A DNA stretch of 64,000 nucleotides. Source: Actinomadura xylanilytica. GTDB lineage: Bacteria; Actinomycetota; Actinomycetes; Streptosporangiales; Streptosporangiaceae. Numbering within the stretch: the first letter of the stretch is position 1; each line of letters opens with the position of its first letter. Where the stretch lies: positions 1,673,751 to 1,737,750 of the forward strand of contig NZ_JASNWE010000001.1 in NCBI RefSeq assembly GCF_030283145.1, in the 5' to 3' direction. The notes under the pieces are model-generated. The model was not told the origin of the DNA and searched no databases. It was given only the letters and a program-made list of their open reading frames with translations. The position numbers and the translations under genes are program-made. Shown one piece after another: positions 32,892 through 41,586 of the stretch.

Positions 32892-33809
32892 CTACATCGG
32901 GAGTTCGCGGCCCTCGGCGATGGCGCGCAGCTTGTCCGGGTTGGCGACGATGTGGACGGCCCGGACCAGGCCGGCGTCGTCGACGTCGCAGGTGATCGTG
33001 GTGAGAGGGCCGCCCGGACCCTCGATGACCATCGACGGCTCGCCGTTGGCCTCGATCCGGCGCACCCGCATGTCCTTCGGAAGGACCCCGCCGTAGGGAT
33101 GGCCGACGACGGCGGCGAGGAACCGGCCGACCTTCGTCGCGCCATGGATCGTCCGCCGCGCCGCCTTGACCTTGCCGCCGCCGTCGGTCCAGAGGGTGAC
33201 GTCCGGGGCGAGGACCTCCATGAGCCGGTTGATGTCGCCGCCGAGCGCCGCGTCGAGGAACCGCTCGGTCACCGCGCGCCGCTGCGCGCCGCCGGTCTCG
33301 AACCGGGGGCGGCGCGCCTCCACGTGCTTGCGCGCCCGGGTGCCGACCTGCCGCACCGACGGCTCGGAGTGGTCCAGCGAACGGGCGATCTCGGCGTAGG
33401 GGAAGCCGAAGACCTCCTTCAGCACGAAGACCGCGCGTTCCAGCGGACTCAGCGTCTCCAGCACCACCAGCATCGCCATCGACACCGACTCCGACAGCTC
33501 GGTGCCCTCGGCGGCGTCCGGGGAGGTGAGCATGGGCTCGGGCAGCCACGGCCCGACGTAGGCCTCGCGCCGCACCTGGGCCGAACGGAGCCGGTCGAGC
33601 GCGACGTTGGTGGTGATCCGCACCAGGTACGCCTTGGGGTCGGCGACGCCCGACCGGTCCACCCCCGCCCAGCGGATCCAGGTGTCCTGGACCGCGTCCT
33701 CGGCGTCGGCGGCCGTTCCGAGCATGCGGTATGCCACCGCGAACAGCAGGTTGCGGTACTCGCCGAACACCTCAGCCAACTCTTCGCTCATGCGGCCAGA
33801 GCTTCTCAT
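32892..33809 (-). CDS. sigJ: ECF41-type RNA polymerase sigma factor (SigJ-like)
   Basis: A 305-residue ECF sigma factor with an N-terminal sigma2/sigma4 core (LFAVAYRMLGTAADAED; VFGFPYAEIARSLDHSE) and a C-terminal SnoaL-like domain. The family-typical ECF41 marks WLPEP, DGGGK and NPDKL are all present. In ECF41 the C-terminal domain acts as a built-in regulator in place of an anti-sigma factor. ATG at 33809 has GGAGGAGCGCC in front; ATG at 33791 is a poorer choice. The usual ECF41 neighbour (carboxymuconolactone decarboxylase or an oxidoreductase) is not visible. The name is by similarity. Confidence 0.88.
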   Translation of the reverse strand: MRSSGRMSEELAEVFGEYRNLLFAVAYRMLGTAADAEDAVQDTWIRWAGVDRSGVADPKAYLVRITTNVALDRLRSAQVRREAYVGPWLPEPMLTSPDAAEGTELSESVSMAMLVVLETLSPLERAVFVLKEVFGFPYAEIARSLDHSEPSVRQVGTRARKHVEARRPRFETGGAQRRAVTERFLDAALGGDINRLMEVLAPDVTLWTDGGGKVKAARRTIHGATKVGRFLAAVVGHPYGGVLPKDMRVRRIEANGEPSMVIEGPGGPLTTITCDVDDAGLVRAVHIVANPDKLRAIAEGRELPM

Positions 33810-34021
33810 GGCGCTCCTCCGTCTCCTCGCGGGCCTGCCCGTCGCCTCTGGGACGGTACGGCCGCCCCGAATGTGACACGCGCCCCCGCGGCCTGCGCCA
33901 CGCCCCCGCCGTATGACATCCGCCCGCGGCCCCCCGCACCCCGCACCCCGCACCCAGCCACGGCCGACTCCAGCCCGGCACGACCCGGATGAGCTGCATG
34001 ATCGCGGGTAACCTCCCTCCC

Positions 34022-35353
34022 ATGAGCGGAGCTCCGACGCGGGTGTTCGTCGCCCGGCTCGCCGGGATCGCCGTGTTCGACCCGGCCGGCGACCAGGTGG
34101 GGCGGGTCCGCGACATCGTCGTCGCGCTGCGGCTCGGCTCCCGTCCGCCCCGGGTGCTCGGCCTGGTGGTCGAGGTGGCGCCGCGGCGGCCGGTGTTCCT
34201 GCCGATCACCCGGGTCACCGTGATCGAGGCCGACGCGATCGTGTTCGACGGCCGGCTCAACGTCCGCCGGTTCCACCGCCGCGCCTCCGAGACGCTGATG
34301 ATCGCCGAGCTGCTGGACCGCACCGTGCGGCTCCGCGAGACCGGCGAGCCCGTCTCGGTGGTGGACGTGGCGATGGAGCCGACCCGGACCCGGGACTGGC
34401 TGGCCACCAAGATCGCGGTGCGGCGGCAGGGCGGCCGGGGGCTGCGCCGCCGCGGCCCGACGTTCGTCGTCGACTGGGAGTCGGTGGAGGGCTTCTCCGC
34501 CGTCGAGCACGGCCAGGGCGCGGCGGTGCTGATCGCCGCGACCGAGCGGATGAAGCCCGCCGACCTGGCCAACTTCGTGCACGACCTGCCCGAGAAGCGG
34601 CGCACCGAGGTCGCCGTCGCGCTGGACGACGAGCGGCTCGCCGACGTCCTGGAGGAGCTGCCCGAGGACGACCAGATCGAGATCCTCGGCAAGCTGGAGT
34701 CCGACCGCGCCGCCGACGTGCTGGAGGCGATGGACCCCGACGACGCCGCCGACCTGCTCGGCGAGCTGCCGACCGAGCAGCGCGAGCGGCTGCTGACCCT
34801 GATGGAACCGCAGGAGGCGGCCCCGGTCCGGCGGCTGCTGACCTACGCCGACCACTCGGCGGGCGGCCTGATGACCACCGAACCGGTCGTGGTGCCGCCC
34901 GACGCCACCGTCGCCGAGGCGCTCGCGCAGATCCGCAACCCCGACCTGAACCCGGCGCTCGCCGCGCAGGTGTACGTCTGCCGGCCGCCCACCGCCACCC
35001 CGACCGGCCGCTTCCTCGGCACCGTGCACTTCCAGCGGCTGCTGCGCGAGCCCCCGCCGACCCTGGTCAGCGGCATCGTCGACACCGCGCTCGACCCGCT
35101 CCGCCCGACCATGTCGCTCGGCGAGGTGGCGACGTTCCTGGCCACCTACAACCTGGTCGCGGGGGCGGTGGTGGACGAGAACGGCCACCTCCTCGGGTCG
35201 GTGACCATCGACGACGTCCTCGACCACCTGCTGCCCGAGGACTGGCGGGAGACGGTGATGGAGGCGGCGACGGCCGGGGACTCGGCCGGGAGCGGGCTCG
35301 GCGGCGCCGATCCCGAGGAGGAGGCCCTCCGCGGCCCCAGGGGGACGACATGA
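34022..35353 (+). CDS. PRC-barrel/MgtE N-domain/CBS protein without membrane part
   Basis: A 443-residue soluble protein. An N-terminal PRC-barrel (FVARLAGIAVFDPAG, RVRDIVVALR), then a helical MgtE-N domain (LIAATERMKPADLANFVHDL, repeated DDAADLLGELP), then two CBS motifs (GGLMTTEPVVVPPDATVAEAL and HLLGSVTIDDVLDHLLPEDW). The MgtE channel domain is absent, as in the mycobacterial Rv1232c type I recall. It may sense Mg2+ or nucleotides. ATG at 34022 is used. The DUF1003 gene starts inside its stop (ATGA). Confidence 0.87.
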   Translation: MSGAPTRVFVARLAGIAVFDPAGDQVGRVRDIVVALRLGSRPPRVLGLVVEVAPRRPVFLPITRVTVIEADAIVFDGRLNVRRFHRRASETLMIAELLDRTVRLRETGEPVSVVDVAMEPTRTRDWLATKIAVRRQGGRGLRRRGPTFVVDWESVEGFSAVEHGQGAAVLIAATERMKPADLANFVHDLPEKRRTEVAVALDDERLADVLEELPEDDQIEILGKLESDRAADVLEAMDPDDAADLLGELPTEQRERLLTLMEPQEAAPVRRLLTYADHSAGGLMTTEPVVVPPDATVAEALAQIRNPDLNPALAAQVYVCRPPTATPTGRFLGTVHFQRLLREPPPTLVSGIVDTALDPLRPTMSLGEVATFLATYNLVAGAVVDENGHLLGSVTIDDVLDHLLPEDWRETVMEAATAGDSAGSGLGGADPEEEALRGPRGTT

Positions 35354-35838
35354 CCACACGCCTGGACCAGCCGCGCGAGATGCGCCGCACGGTGCTGCCC
35401 CGTCCGCACTACGACCCCGAGTCGTTCGGCCGGCTCTCCGAGCGGATCGCCCGGTTCCTCGGCACCGCCCGGTTCCTGGTCTACATGACGGTCTTCGTGG
35501 CGGTGTGGCTGCTCTGGAACGCGCTGGCGCCGCCCGGATGGCGGTTCGACCCCTACCCGTTCATCTTCCTGACGCTGATGCTGTCGCTCCAGGCGTCGTA
35601 CGCGGCGCCGCTGATCCTGCTCGCGCAGAACCGGCAGGACGACCGCGACCGCGTCCAGTACGAGCAGGACCGGGGCCGCAACGACCGCACGATCGCCGAC
35701 ACCGAGTACCTCACCCGCGAGATCGCCGGGCTCCGCATCGCGCTCAACGAGGTGGCGACCCGCGACTTCCTCCGCTCGGAGCTCCAGCAGCTGGTCAGGG
35801 AGCTGGACGGCAAGGACCAGCACCCCACCCTGTCGTAG
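35350..35838 (+). CDS. DUF1003 membrane protein
   Basis: A 162-residue protein with two transmembrane helices (about residues 40-60 and 70-95): RFLVYMTVFVAVWLLWNAL and PFIFLTLMLSLQASYAAPLI, then LLAQNRQDDRDRVQYEQD, the DUF1003 signature, and a helical cytoplasmic tail. Function unknown. It overlaps the PRC/MgtE-like gene by 4 bp (ATGA), and the same pair recurs in mycobacteria (Rv1232c/Rv1231c), so they likely work together. Confidence 0.9.
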   Translation: MTTRLDQPREMRRTVLPRPHYDPESFGRLSERIARFLGTARFLVYMTVFVAVWLLWNALAPPGWRFDPYPFIFLTLMLSLQASYAAPLILLAQNRQDDRDRVQYEQDRGRNDRTIADTEYLTREIAGLRIALNEVATRDFLRSELQQLVRELDGKDQHPTLS

Positions 35839-35845
35839 CCCGAGA

Positions 35846-36382
35846 TCAGGCGGGGACGGTCCTGGCGGGCTCCCCGGCGCGGGCGGGCTCGGCGCGGGCG
35901 GGCTCCTCGGCGCGGGCGGATACGGGACGGCCGGGCTCGTCGGCGAGCTTGTCGAGGATGTGGCCGAACTGGCGCAGGTCCTCGTCGTCGAGCCGGCTCA
36001 GCACGTACTCCCGCACGCCCTGCTGGTAGGTGGGGGTGGCGGCGTCCAGGCGGGCGCGGCCGGCGGGGGTGAGCACGGCGTAGAGCCCGCGCGCGTCGCT
36101 CGCACAGGACTGGCGGACGACCAGCCCCTCCCGCTGCAACCGGTCGACCAGGCGGGTCAGCCCGCTGCGGGACAGCAGCACCCGGTCGGCCAGGTCGTTC
36201 ATCCGCAGCCGGCCGCCGGGCGTCTCGCCGAGGTGCATGAGCACGTCGTACGAGCCGAGCGCGAGGTCGTGGTCGGCCAGCAGGTCGGCCTGCAACCGGC
36301 GGGAGATCTGAACCTGGGCGCGGAGCATCGTGCGCCATACGGTCAGTTCCGCGGCCGAGATGGCGCTGGGCTGCGTTGTCAC
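35846..36382 (-). CDS. MarR-family transcriptional regulator
   Basis: A 178-residue winged-helix regulator. RLRMNDLADRVLLSRSGLTR is the recognition helix region, and LVDRLQREGLVVRQSCASDARGLYAVLTP is the wing. The C-terminus has EPARAEPARAGEPAR-like low complexity. GTG at 36382 is chosen; the upstream in-frame part to 36547 is Arg/Pro-rich with no family similarity. It is divergent from mrp and convergent with DUF1003. Its ligand and targets are unknown. Confidence 0.87.
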   Translation of the reverse strand: MTTQPSAISAAELTVWRTMLRAQVQISRRLQADLLADHDLALGSYDVLMHLGETPGGRLRMNDLADRVLLSRSGLTRLVDRLQREGLVVRQSCASDARGLYAVLTPAGRARLDAATPTYQQGVREYVLSRLDDEDLRQFGHILDKLADEPGRPVSARAEEPARAEPARAGEPARTVPA

Positions 36383-36558
36383 GGACCGATCGTACGGGCA
36401 GCGCCCGCACCGCGCGATGGTGACGCCACAGTGTCGCCACCTCGCGGTGAGATCCCGGAGGGCGCGGCGGCGGCGCCCTGACCTGCCGTCCGGCGGCCGG
36501 AAGGGGCCCGCGGGCCCCTGGTTAACGGGCATCGCCGCGGAGTTCATACCATGGGGAC

Positions 36559-37698
36559 ATGTCCTCCCAGCTGACGACCGAGCAGGTGACCGCGGCGCTC
36601 GCCACCGTGAACGATCCTGAGATCCGCAAGCCCATCACCGAGCTCGACATGGTCAAGAGCATCGACATCGCGCCGGACGGCGCGGTCAGTGTCGGCATCT
36701 TCCTGACCGTGGCGGGGTGCCCGATGAAGGACACCATCACCAGGAACGTCACCGAGGCCGTGGCCAGGCTCGACGGCGTCTCATCGGTCCGGGTCGAGCT
36801 GGACGTGATGAGCGAGGAGCAGCGCAAGGACCTTCAGACCAAGCTCCGCGGCGGCGAGCCCGCCAAGGAGATCCCGTTCGCCAAGCCCAACTCGCTGACC
36901 AAGGTCTACGCGGTCGCCAGCGGCAAGGGCGGGGTCGGCAAGTCCTCGGTCACCGTCAACCTGGCCGCGGCGCTGGCCGCGCAGGGCCGCAAGGTCGGCG
37001 TGGTCGACGCCGACATCTACGGCCACTCGGTGCCGCGGATGCTGGGCGTGGAGCAGGCGCCGACCAAGGTCGCCGACATGATCATGCCGCCGTCGGCGCA
37101 CGACGTGAAGGTCATCTCGGTGGGCATGTTCACCGCCGGCAACCAGCCGGTGGTGTGGCGCGGGCCGATGCTGCACCGGGCGCTCCAGCAGTTCCTCGCC
37201 GACGTCTACTGGGGCGATCTGGACATCCTGCTGATGGACCTGCCCCCGGGCACGGGCGACATCGCGATCTCGGTGGCGCAGCTGCTGCCGTCCGCCGAGA
37301 TCCTGGTCGTCACCACCCCGCAGCAGGCGGCGGCCGAGGTCGCCGAGCGGGCCGGCGCGATCGCCGCGCAGACGCACCAGCAGGTGGTCGGCGTGATCGA
37401 GAACATGTCCTACCTCACCTGCGCGCACTGCGGCGAGCGGCAGGACATCTTCGGCTCGGGCGGCGGCCAGTCCGTGGCCGACGCCCTCACCCAGACCCTC
37501 GGCACCCGCGTCCCGCTCCTCGGCCAGGTGCAGATCGACACGCGGCTGCGCGAGGGCGGCGACAACGGCACCCCGCTGGTGCTGTCCGACCCCGACGCCG
37601 GCGCCGCCAAGGAGCTGCGCACCATCGCCGACAGGCTGGCGGGCCGCTCGCGCGGGCTGGCGGGCATGTCGCTCGGCATCTCCCCCAAGGGCCGCTGA
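36559..37698 (+). CDS. mrp: Mrp/ApbC iron-sulfur cluster carrier ATPase
   Basis: A 379-residue P-loop protein. An N-terminal MIP18-type domain (about 1-95; TVNDPEIRKPI, VAGCPMKDTIT) precedes the Mrp/NBP35 ATPase with the deviant Walker A ASGKGGVGKSS, PPGTGD and the CxxC CAHCG near the C-terminus that binds the transferred cluster in dimers. Family knowledge: it receives and passes 4Fe-4S clusters to apoproteins. Length is typical. The ATG has no strong ribosome binding site. A strong terminator follows at 37802-37842. Confidence 0.95.
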   Translation: MSSQLTTEQVTAALATVNDPEIRKPITELDMVKSIDIAPDGAVSVGIFLTVAGCPMKDTITRNVTEAVARLDGVSSVRVELDVMSEEQRKDLQTKLRGGEPAKEIPFAKPNSLTKVYAVASGKGGVGKSSVTVNLAAALAAQGRKVGVVDADIYGHSVPRMLGVEQAPTKVADMIMPPSAHDVKVISVGMFTAGNQPVVWRGPMLHRALQQFLADVYWGDLDILLMDLPPGTGDIAISVAQLLPSAEILVVTTPQQAAAEVAERAGAIAAQTHQQVVGVIENMSYLTCAHCGERQDIFGSGGGQSVADALTQTLGTRVPLLGQVQIDTRLREGGDNGTPLVLSDPDAGAAKELRTIADRLAGRSRGLAGMSLGISPKGR

Positions 37699-37801
37699 CC
37701 CCGTCCCGGCCGGGACGGATCAAACCGGGACGCACCGGGTCAGTTCACCCCAGGCTGGACGAGACCGGCCTCTGAGGCGCTCATCGGGCCTCTGACACGA
37801 T

Positions 37802-37842
37802 GACGGCCCCGCCACGGACGCAGTGTCCGGGACGGGGCCGTC
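37802..37842 (+). terminator. Bidirectional terminator between mrp and tatB
   Basis: GACGGCCCCG (37802-37811) pairs perfectly with CGGGGCCGTC (37833-37842), and an inner short stem CGGAC/GTCCG lies between them. A T-containing run (GTCGTTGTCCGTTG) follows on the plus side. Being symmetric, it can serve mrp and the opposite tatB transcript. Confidence 0.8.
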
Positions 37843-37941
37843 GTCGTTGTCCGTTGACGTCCGGGCCGCTCAGGCGACCTCTGGGCCAGGGCGAAGAGGT
37901 CTGGGGAGTCCGGGGGGGCGGGGGAACCTGCGGGGGGACGG

Positions 37942-38292
37942 TCAGGTGGCCTCGTTGTCGAAGGGGGGGCGTTCCCCGTAGTCGAGCCCGCCGGCCGTCA
38001 TGTAGGACGGCTCGTCGTCGAACAGCTTGCCGTTGCTGACCAGGCCCCCGTCGTCCGGGTCCTCGAACAGGTGCTTGCGGACGAACGTCTTGGGGTTGAG
38101 ATCGGCGACGTCGAAGTCCTTGAACTCCGGGCCGAGGCCCTCTTGCAGGTCGCTCTTGGCATTGTTGGCCATCTCGCGGAGCTGGCGCAGCGTCCGGCCC
38201 ACCTGGCCAGCGACCTGGGGCAGCTTGTCACCGAAGATGACCAGGGCGAGCACGACGAGTACCACCATCTCGCCCAGTCCGACGTCGAACAA
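37942..38292 (-). CDS. tatB: Sec-independent translocase subunit TatB
   Basis: A 116-residue Tat component. It begins with a single transmembrane helix preceded by FDVGLGEMVVLVVLALVIFG (conserved Glu8), then the amphipathic helix KLPQVAGQVGRTLRQLREMA, then a poorly conserved acidic C-terminus. TatB binds twin-arginine precursors with TatC; tatA and tatC are not in the window. The start is TTG at 38292 with GGGAGG 5 nt upstream, matching the family start F-D-V. In this window, the phospholipase at 20878 is a clear Tat client. Confidence 0.92.
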   Translation of the reverse strand: MFDVGLGEMVVLVVLALVIFGDKLPQVAGQVGRTLRQLREMANNAKSDLQEGLGPEFKDFDVADLNPKTFVRKHLFEDPDDGGLVSNGKLFDDEPSYMTAGGLDYGERPPFDNEAT

Positions 38293-38317
38293 CCCGTCCT
38301 CCCACCGCCAAGCATCA

Positions 38318-38351
38318 GGGGACCGGACCCGCGTGCGCGGTTCCGGTCCCC
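38318..38351 (-). terminator. Hairpin between htrA and tatB
   Basis: GGGGACCGGA (38318-38327) pairs with TCCGGTCCCC (38342-38351). It lies 40 bp after the htrA stop on the minus strand and 26 bp before the tatB start, so tatB may be separated transcriptionally from the sigE-htrA unit, or read through it. Confidence 0.65.
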
Positions 38352-38390
38352 CCAAGCGTATCCGCAGCCCGGATCAACCGGACATGAACA

Positions 38391-40352
38391 TCAGTTGGCC
38401 GTGCCGAGTGTGATCTCGACGGTGGTCTCCTTCCCGGCCCGCTGATAGGTGAGCTGGACCTTCTGGCCCGGGGCCCGGCTGCTGATCTGGGCCGACAGGT
38501 CGGAGGGGTCCTCGATCGGCTTGCCGCCCAGCTTGGTGATCACGTCGCCGGGCTTGAGCCCCGCCTGCTCGGCCGGGCCGCCCTTGACCAGTGGCTGGAC
38601 GCCCTCCATCGCCCGGTCGGCGATCTTCACGCCGGGGCCCTGGTAGCGCTGGTCCATGCCGATGCCGAGCTGGGCGCGCCTGGCGCTGCCGGTCCGGATG
38701 ATCTCCTCGGCGACCCGCTTGGCCTGGTTGATCGGGATGGCGAAGCCGAGCCCGATGCTGCCGCTCTGCTGCTCGCCGCCGAGCGACTGGCCGCCGAGCG
38801 TGGCGATCGCGGTGTTGATCCCGATGACCCGGCCCTTGCCGTCGACCAGCGGGCCGCCGGAGTTGCCCGGGTTGATCGCCGCGTCCGTCTGGATCGCGTT
38901 GAGCACCGAGGAGTCGCCGCCGTTCTCGCCCTTGGTGGGCACCGGGCGGTTGAGCGAGCTGACGATGCCGGTGGTGACCGAGCCCTGGAGCCCGAGCGGC
39001 GAGCCGATCGCGATCACCGGGTCGCCGACCGCGAGCGCGTCGGAGTTGCCGACCTCCAGCGGGGGCAGCGAGTGCGTGCCCTCGGGCTTGAGCACCGCGA
39101 CGTCCGAGCTCGGGTCGCGGCCCTTGACGGTGGCGGGCAGCTTCTGCTTGTCGTTGAAGATCAGCTGGATCTTGCCGCCCGCCGCCGCGCCCGCCGCCAC
39201 GTGGTTGTTGGTGACCACGTAGCCGCCGTTGACGATGAAGCCGGTGCCCCCGGTGCCCTGCCCGTTCGAGGACTCCACCTGGATCATCACCACGCTGGGC
39301 AGCACCTTCTGCGCCACGCCCGCGACCGAGTCCGGCGGGCGGTTCTTGACCGCCGGCCCCGTGCCGGAGTCGCTGCCGCCGAGGCTCACGCCGCCGCCGT
39401 CGTCGTCACCGGTGGCCATCACCCCGACGCCGGCGCCGACACCGCCGGCGACCAGCGCGACGATCAGCGCCACCACGGCCAGCACGCCCAGCCCCGGACC
39501 GCCGCGCGAGGCGGACGGCAGCGCGGGCACGGGAGCCCAGTTGGGCCCCCCGCCCGGAGGCGGGCCGTACCCGGCGGGAGGGCCCATCGGCCGGGGCCCG
39601 CCCGGCGGGGGCGGTCCCATCGGCCCGCCGCCCATCGGCGGGGGTCCCATCGGCCTGCCGCCCGGCGGGGGCGGCTGCTGGGACTGCTGCGGGGGCCACC
39701 CGTACGGGGAGCCCTGCTGCGCCCTCGGGTCCTGGTGGTGAGGGACGAAACCGGGCCGCTGCCGCTGCTCGGGTCCCTCGGGGCCGTACTTGTCCAGCGC
39801 CACCGGCTGCTGGGGCATCTCCTGGGCGGTCATGCCGAGCGGGCCCTCACCGGGCCGCCCCATGCCGGGGCCGCCCGCGGCGGGCGTGTCCTGCGGGATC
39901 TCGTCCCGGGTCGGGCCGTCCGGCGGGGCGAACCCGCCGGCCACCAGCCGGTCGCTGCTCCCGGGACCCTCGGCGCCATAGGGCTTCGCCCCGTACGGCT
40001 CCGCGCCATAGGACTCCGCGCCGCGGGGCTCCGCACCGTACGACTCCGCGGCGTAGGGCTTCGCGCCGTAGGGCTCCCCGCTACCGGGCTCCGCACCGTA
40101 GGGCTCCTGACGGTGCTGCCCCCGGTCCTCGCCCTCTTGTGCGTACTGCTGTCCCCCGCCTTCCCGGCTGGGGGGTTCCTGGCCGAGAGGAGTCGCCTCC
40201 TCCGGCTCGGGCATCTCCCGGTCGGCCACCGTCTCCGGGGGAGCGGTGGTCTCCGGCGAGCCGGCCGTGCCCTGCCGCTCGGCCCCGAAACCGGGGACGA
40301 TGTCGTCGTCCTCCGACGACGCCTTGGCCGGCCCGCGGTTCTCTTCCGTCAT
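38391..40352 (-). CDS. htrA: HtrA-type membrane-anchored serine protease with PDZ domain
   Basis: A ~653-residue protein. A long Pro/Gly/Gln cytoplasmic N-terminus (to about 288) holds EPYGAE-like repeats (85-130); one transmembrane helix (289-313) follows; then a trypsin-like domain with His386 (VVTNNHV), Asp419 (SSDVAVLK) and Ser500 (NPGNSGGPL); then one PDZ domain (about 555-650, VQPLVKGGPAEQAGLKPGD). Residue numbers count from GTG/ATG at 40358; ATG at 40352 has better ribosome binding site spacing (TAGGAG). It degrades or processes misfolded envelope proteins. It sits in the sigE regulon-like block sigE-rseA-rseB-htrA-tatB. Confidence 0.92.
   Translation of the reverse strand: MTEENRGPAKASSEDDDIVPGFGAERQGTAGSPETTAPPETVADREMPEPEEATPLGQEPPSREGGGQQYAQEGEDRGQHRQEPYGAEPGSGEPYGAKPYAAESYGAEPRGAESYGAEPYGAKPYGAEGPGSSDRLVAGGFAPPDGPTRDEIPQDTPAAGGPGMGRPGEGPLGMTAQEMPQQPVALDKYGPEGPEQRQRPGFVPHHQDPRAQQGSPYGWPPQQSQQPPPPGGRPMGPPPMGGGPMGPPPPGGPRPMGPPAGYGPPPGGGPNWAPVPALPSASRGGPGLGVLAVVALIVALVAGGVGAGVGVMATGDDDGGGVSLGGSDSGTGPAVKNRPPDSVAGVAQKVLPSVVMIQVESSNGQGTGGTGFIVNGGYVVTNNHVAAGAAAGGKIQLIFNDKQKLPATVKGRDPSSDVAVLKPEGTHSLPPLEVGNSDALAVGDPVIAIGSPLGLQGSVTTGIVSSLNRPVPTKGENGGDSSVLNAIQTDAAINPGNSGGPLVDGKGRVIGINTAIATLGGQSLGGEQQSGSIGLGFAIPINQAKRVAEEIIRTGSARRAQLGIGMDQRYQGPGVKIADRAMEGVQPLVKGGPAEQAGLKPGDVITKLGGKPIEDPSDLSAQISSRAPGQKVQLTYQRAGKETTVEITLGTAN
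39969..40106 (-). repeat. Imperfect repeats encoding E/K-P-Y-G-A-E
   Basis: About eight imperfect 15-18 bp units encode EPYGA, KPYAA, ESYGA and similar peptides in the cytoplasmic tail of HtrA. They are likely disordered. Similar QPYGQ-type repeats occur in the CPBP protease at 29746-31248. Confidence 0.75.
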
Positions 40353-40431
40353 CCCCATCTCCTACCGAGCATGGTTCTCTATCATCCGCGCTCATCGTGC
40401 CTAGCCGGGCATGTGGCGAGCATAAGACCCC

Positions 40432-41586
40432 TCAGCCGAAGGGATTAATCCAGGATCCCACGCGCCGAAAGCCTCTGCCCAACCGCCGCCAGAAGGGCGT
40501 CCCGTCGCGCGGCAAGGTGCGGGCCACCGCGTCGGCGGTACTTTGCGGCGCGTCGGTCAGCACCGTATAGACATACCCGTTTCCCGCAGAAACCGCCCAT
40601 CGCTGAAGCGCCTCTCGGCGGAACACCGTACGGTCCCGCTTACCGGTCTTCTGCCAGTCCCCGAAGCGCCGGTCGTCGAGATTGCCGTGCTGGACGAAGA
40701 CCGACACCGCCGCCAGCCCGTCCGAATAGCTGAGGTGGACGACATCGCCGCCCGACTGCGGGCGCCGCGCATCGTAGAGCTTGAGCCGTCCCGGAAGGCT
40801 GCGCGGTACCGGCCAGCCGTTGTCGCGCAGCTCAGCCAGCTCGGCGCCGTCCAGCCGGTCCGCCCAGAGGGTCGCCGGGACCGCGCCGTCGGCGATCCCC
40901 TTGGCGGGCGCGTCCACGGGGGTGCGGGCGGGCGCCTTGGTGGGGGAGCGGCCGGCGCGCAGCGTGCCCCGTCCGCCCCGCTCAGCGGCCAGGTTCACCT
41001 CGGTGAAGCCGGTGGCGGCGACCCGGTGCCCGGCGGCGTCGATCAGCTCGCGGTGCAGCATCAGGCCCGTCTCGGTGTCGAGCCAGAACCGGCCCGCCGG
41101 GCTGCCGTCCGGACGGCGCGCCTCGACCACCTGGGCGGGCCTGCCGCAGACGGCCGCGTCGGGCGCCCGGACGACCGTGTAATTGCGCGTCAGCAGCGTG
41201 AGGGTCTCGGACGTGAACCCGTACGACCCGCCCCAGAACGCCGCGGCGTCCGGCTGGTAGGCGCGGCCGTCGGAGTCGCTCTGGTAGTACGTGCCGTCGC
41301 CGGGAGTGTGGGTGACCCGCACCGTCGAGGTGGACGTGCGGCGGCTGCTCCAGGTGGTGAGGAAGCGCCGTCCCTCGTACGGGACGCGCTGCGCCGCGCC
41401 GGTCGCGGCCCTCAGCAGCCGCACCGCCTCGGGGTCGCTGCGCACGCGCCGGACCGTTCCGGTGTCGCCGGCCAGCGCCGCGGCGATCGCGAGCGCCGCG
41501 GTGAGACCGCCGACCAGGACACCGGACCACCGGCTCCGGCCACGCGGCGGGCGGCCTCCCCGGACGGTCGCGTTCGTCCCGGTCAC
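40432..41586 (-). CDS. rseB: MucB/RseB-like sigma-factor regulatory protein
   Basis: A 384-residue exported protein. The N-terminal signal or anchor is in WSGVLVGGLTAALAIAAALAG. The body resembles the LolA-like RseB/MucB fold: YEGRRFLTTWSSRRTSTSTV, YVV-type strand pairs and LDTETGLMLHRELIDAAGH; a second C-terminal domain includes VVHLSYSDGLAAVSVFV. Family knowledge: RseB shields the anti-sigma factor from proteolysis and senses envelope lipids or stress. GTG at 41586 overlaps the anti-sigma stop by 4 bp (GTGA), so translation is coupled. Confidence 0.85.
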   Translation of the reverse strand: MTGTNATVRGGRPPRGRSRWSGVLVGGLTAALAIAAALAGDTGTVRRVRSDPEAVRLLRAATGAAQRVPYEGRRFLTTWSSRRTSTSTVRVTHTPGDGTYYQSDSDGRAYQPDAAAFWGGSYGFTSETLTLLTRNYTVVRAPDAAVCGRPAQVVEARRPDGSPAGRFWLDTETGLMLHRELIDAAGHRVAATGFTEVNLAAERGGRGTLRAGRSPTKAPARTPVDAPAKGIADGAVPATLWADRLDGAELAELRDNGWPVPRSLPGRLKLYDARRPQSGGDVVHLSYSDGLAAVSVFVQHGNLDDRRFGDWQKTGKRDRTVFRREALQRWAVSAGNGYVYTVLTDAPQSTADAVARTLPRDGTPFWRRLGRGFRRVGSWINPFG

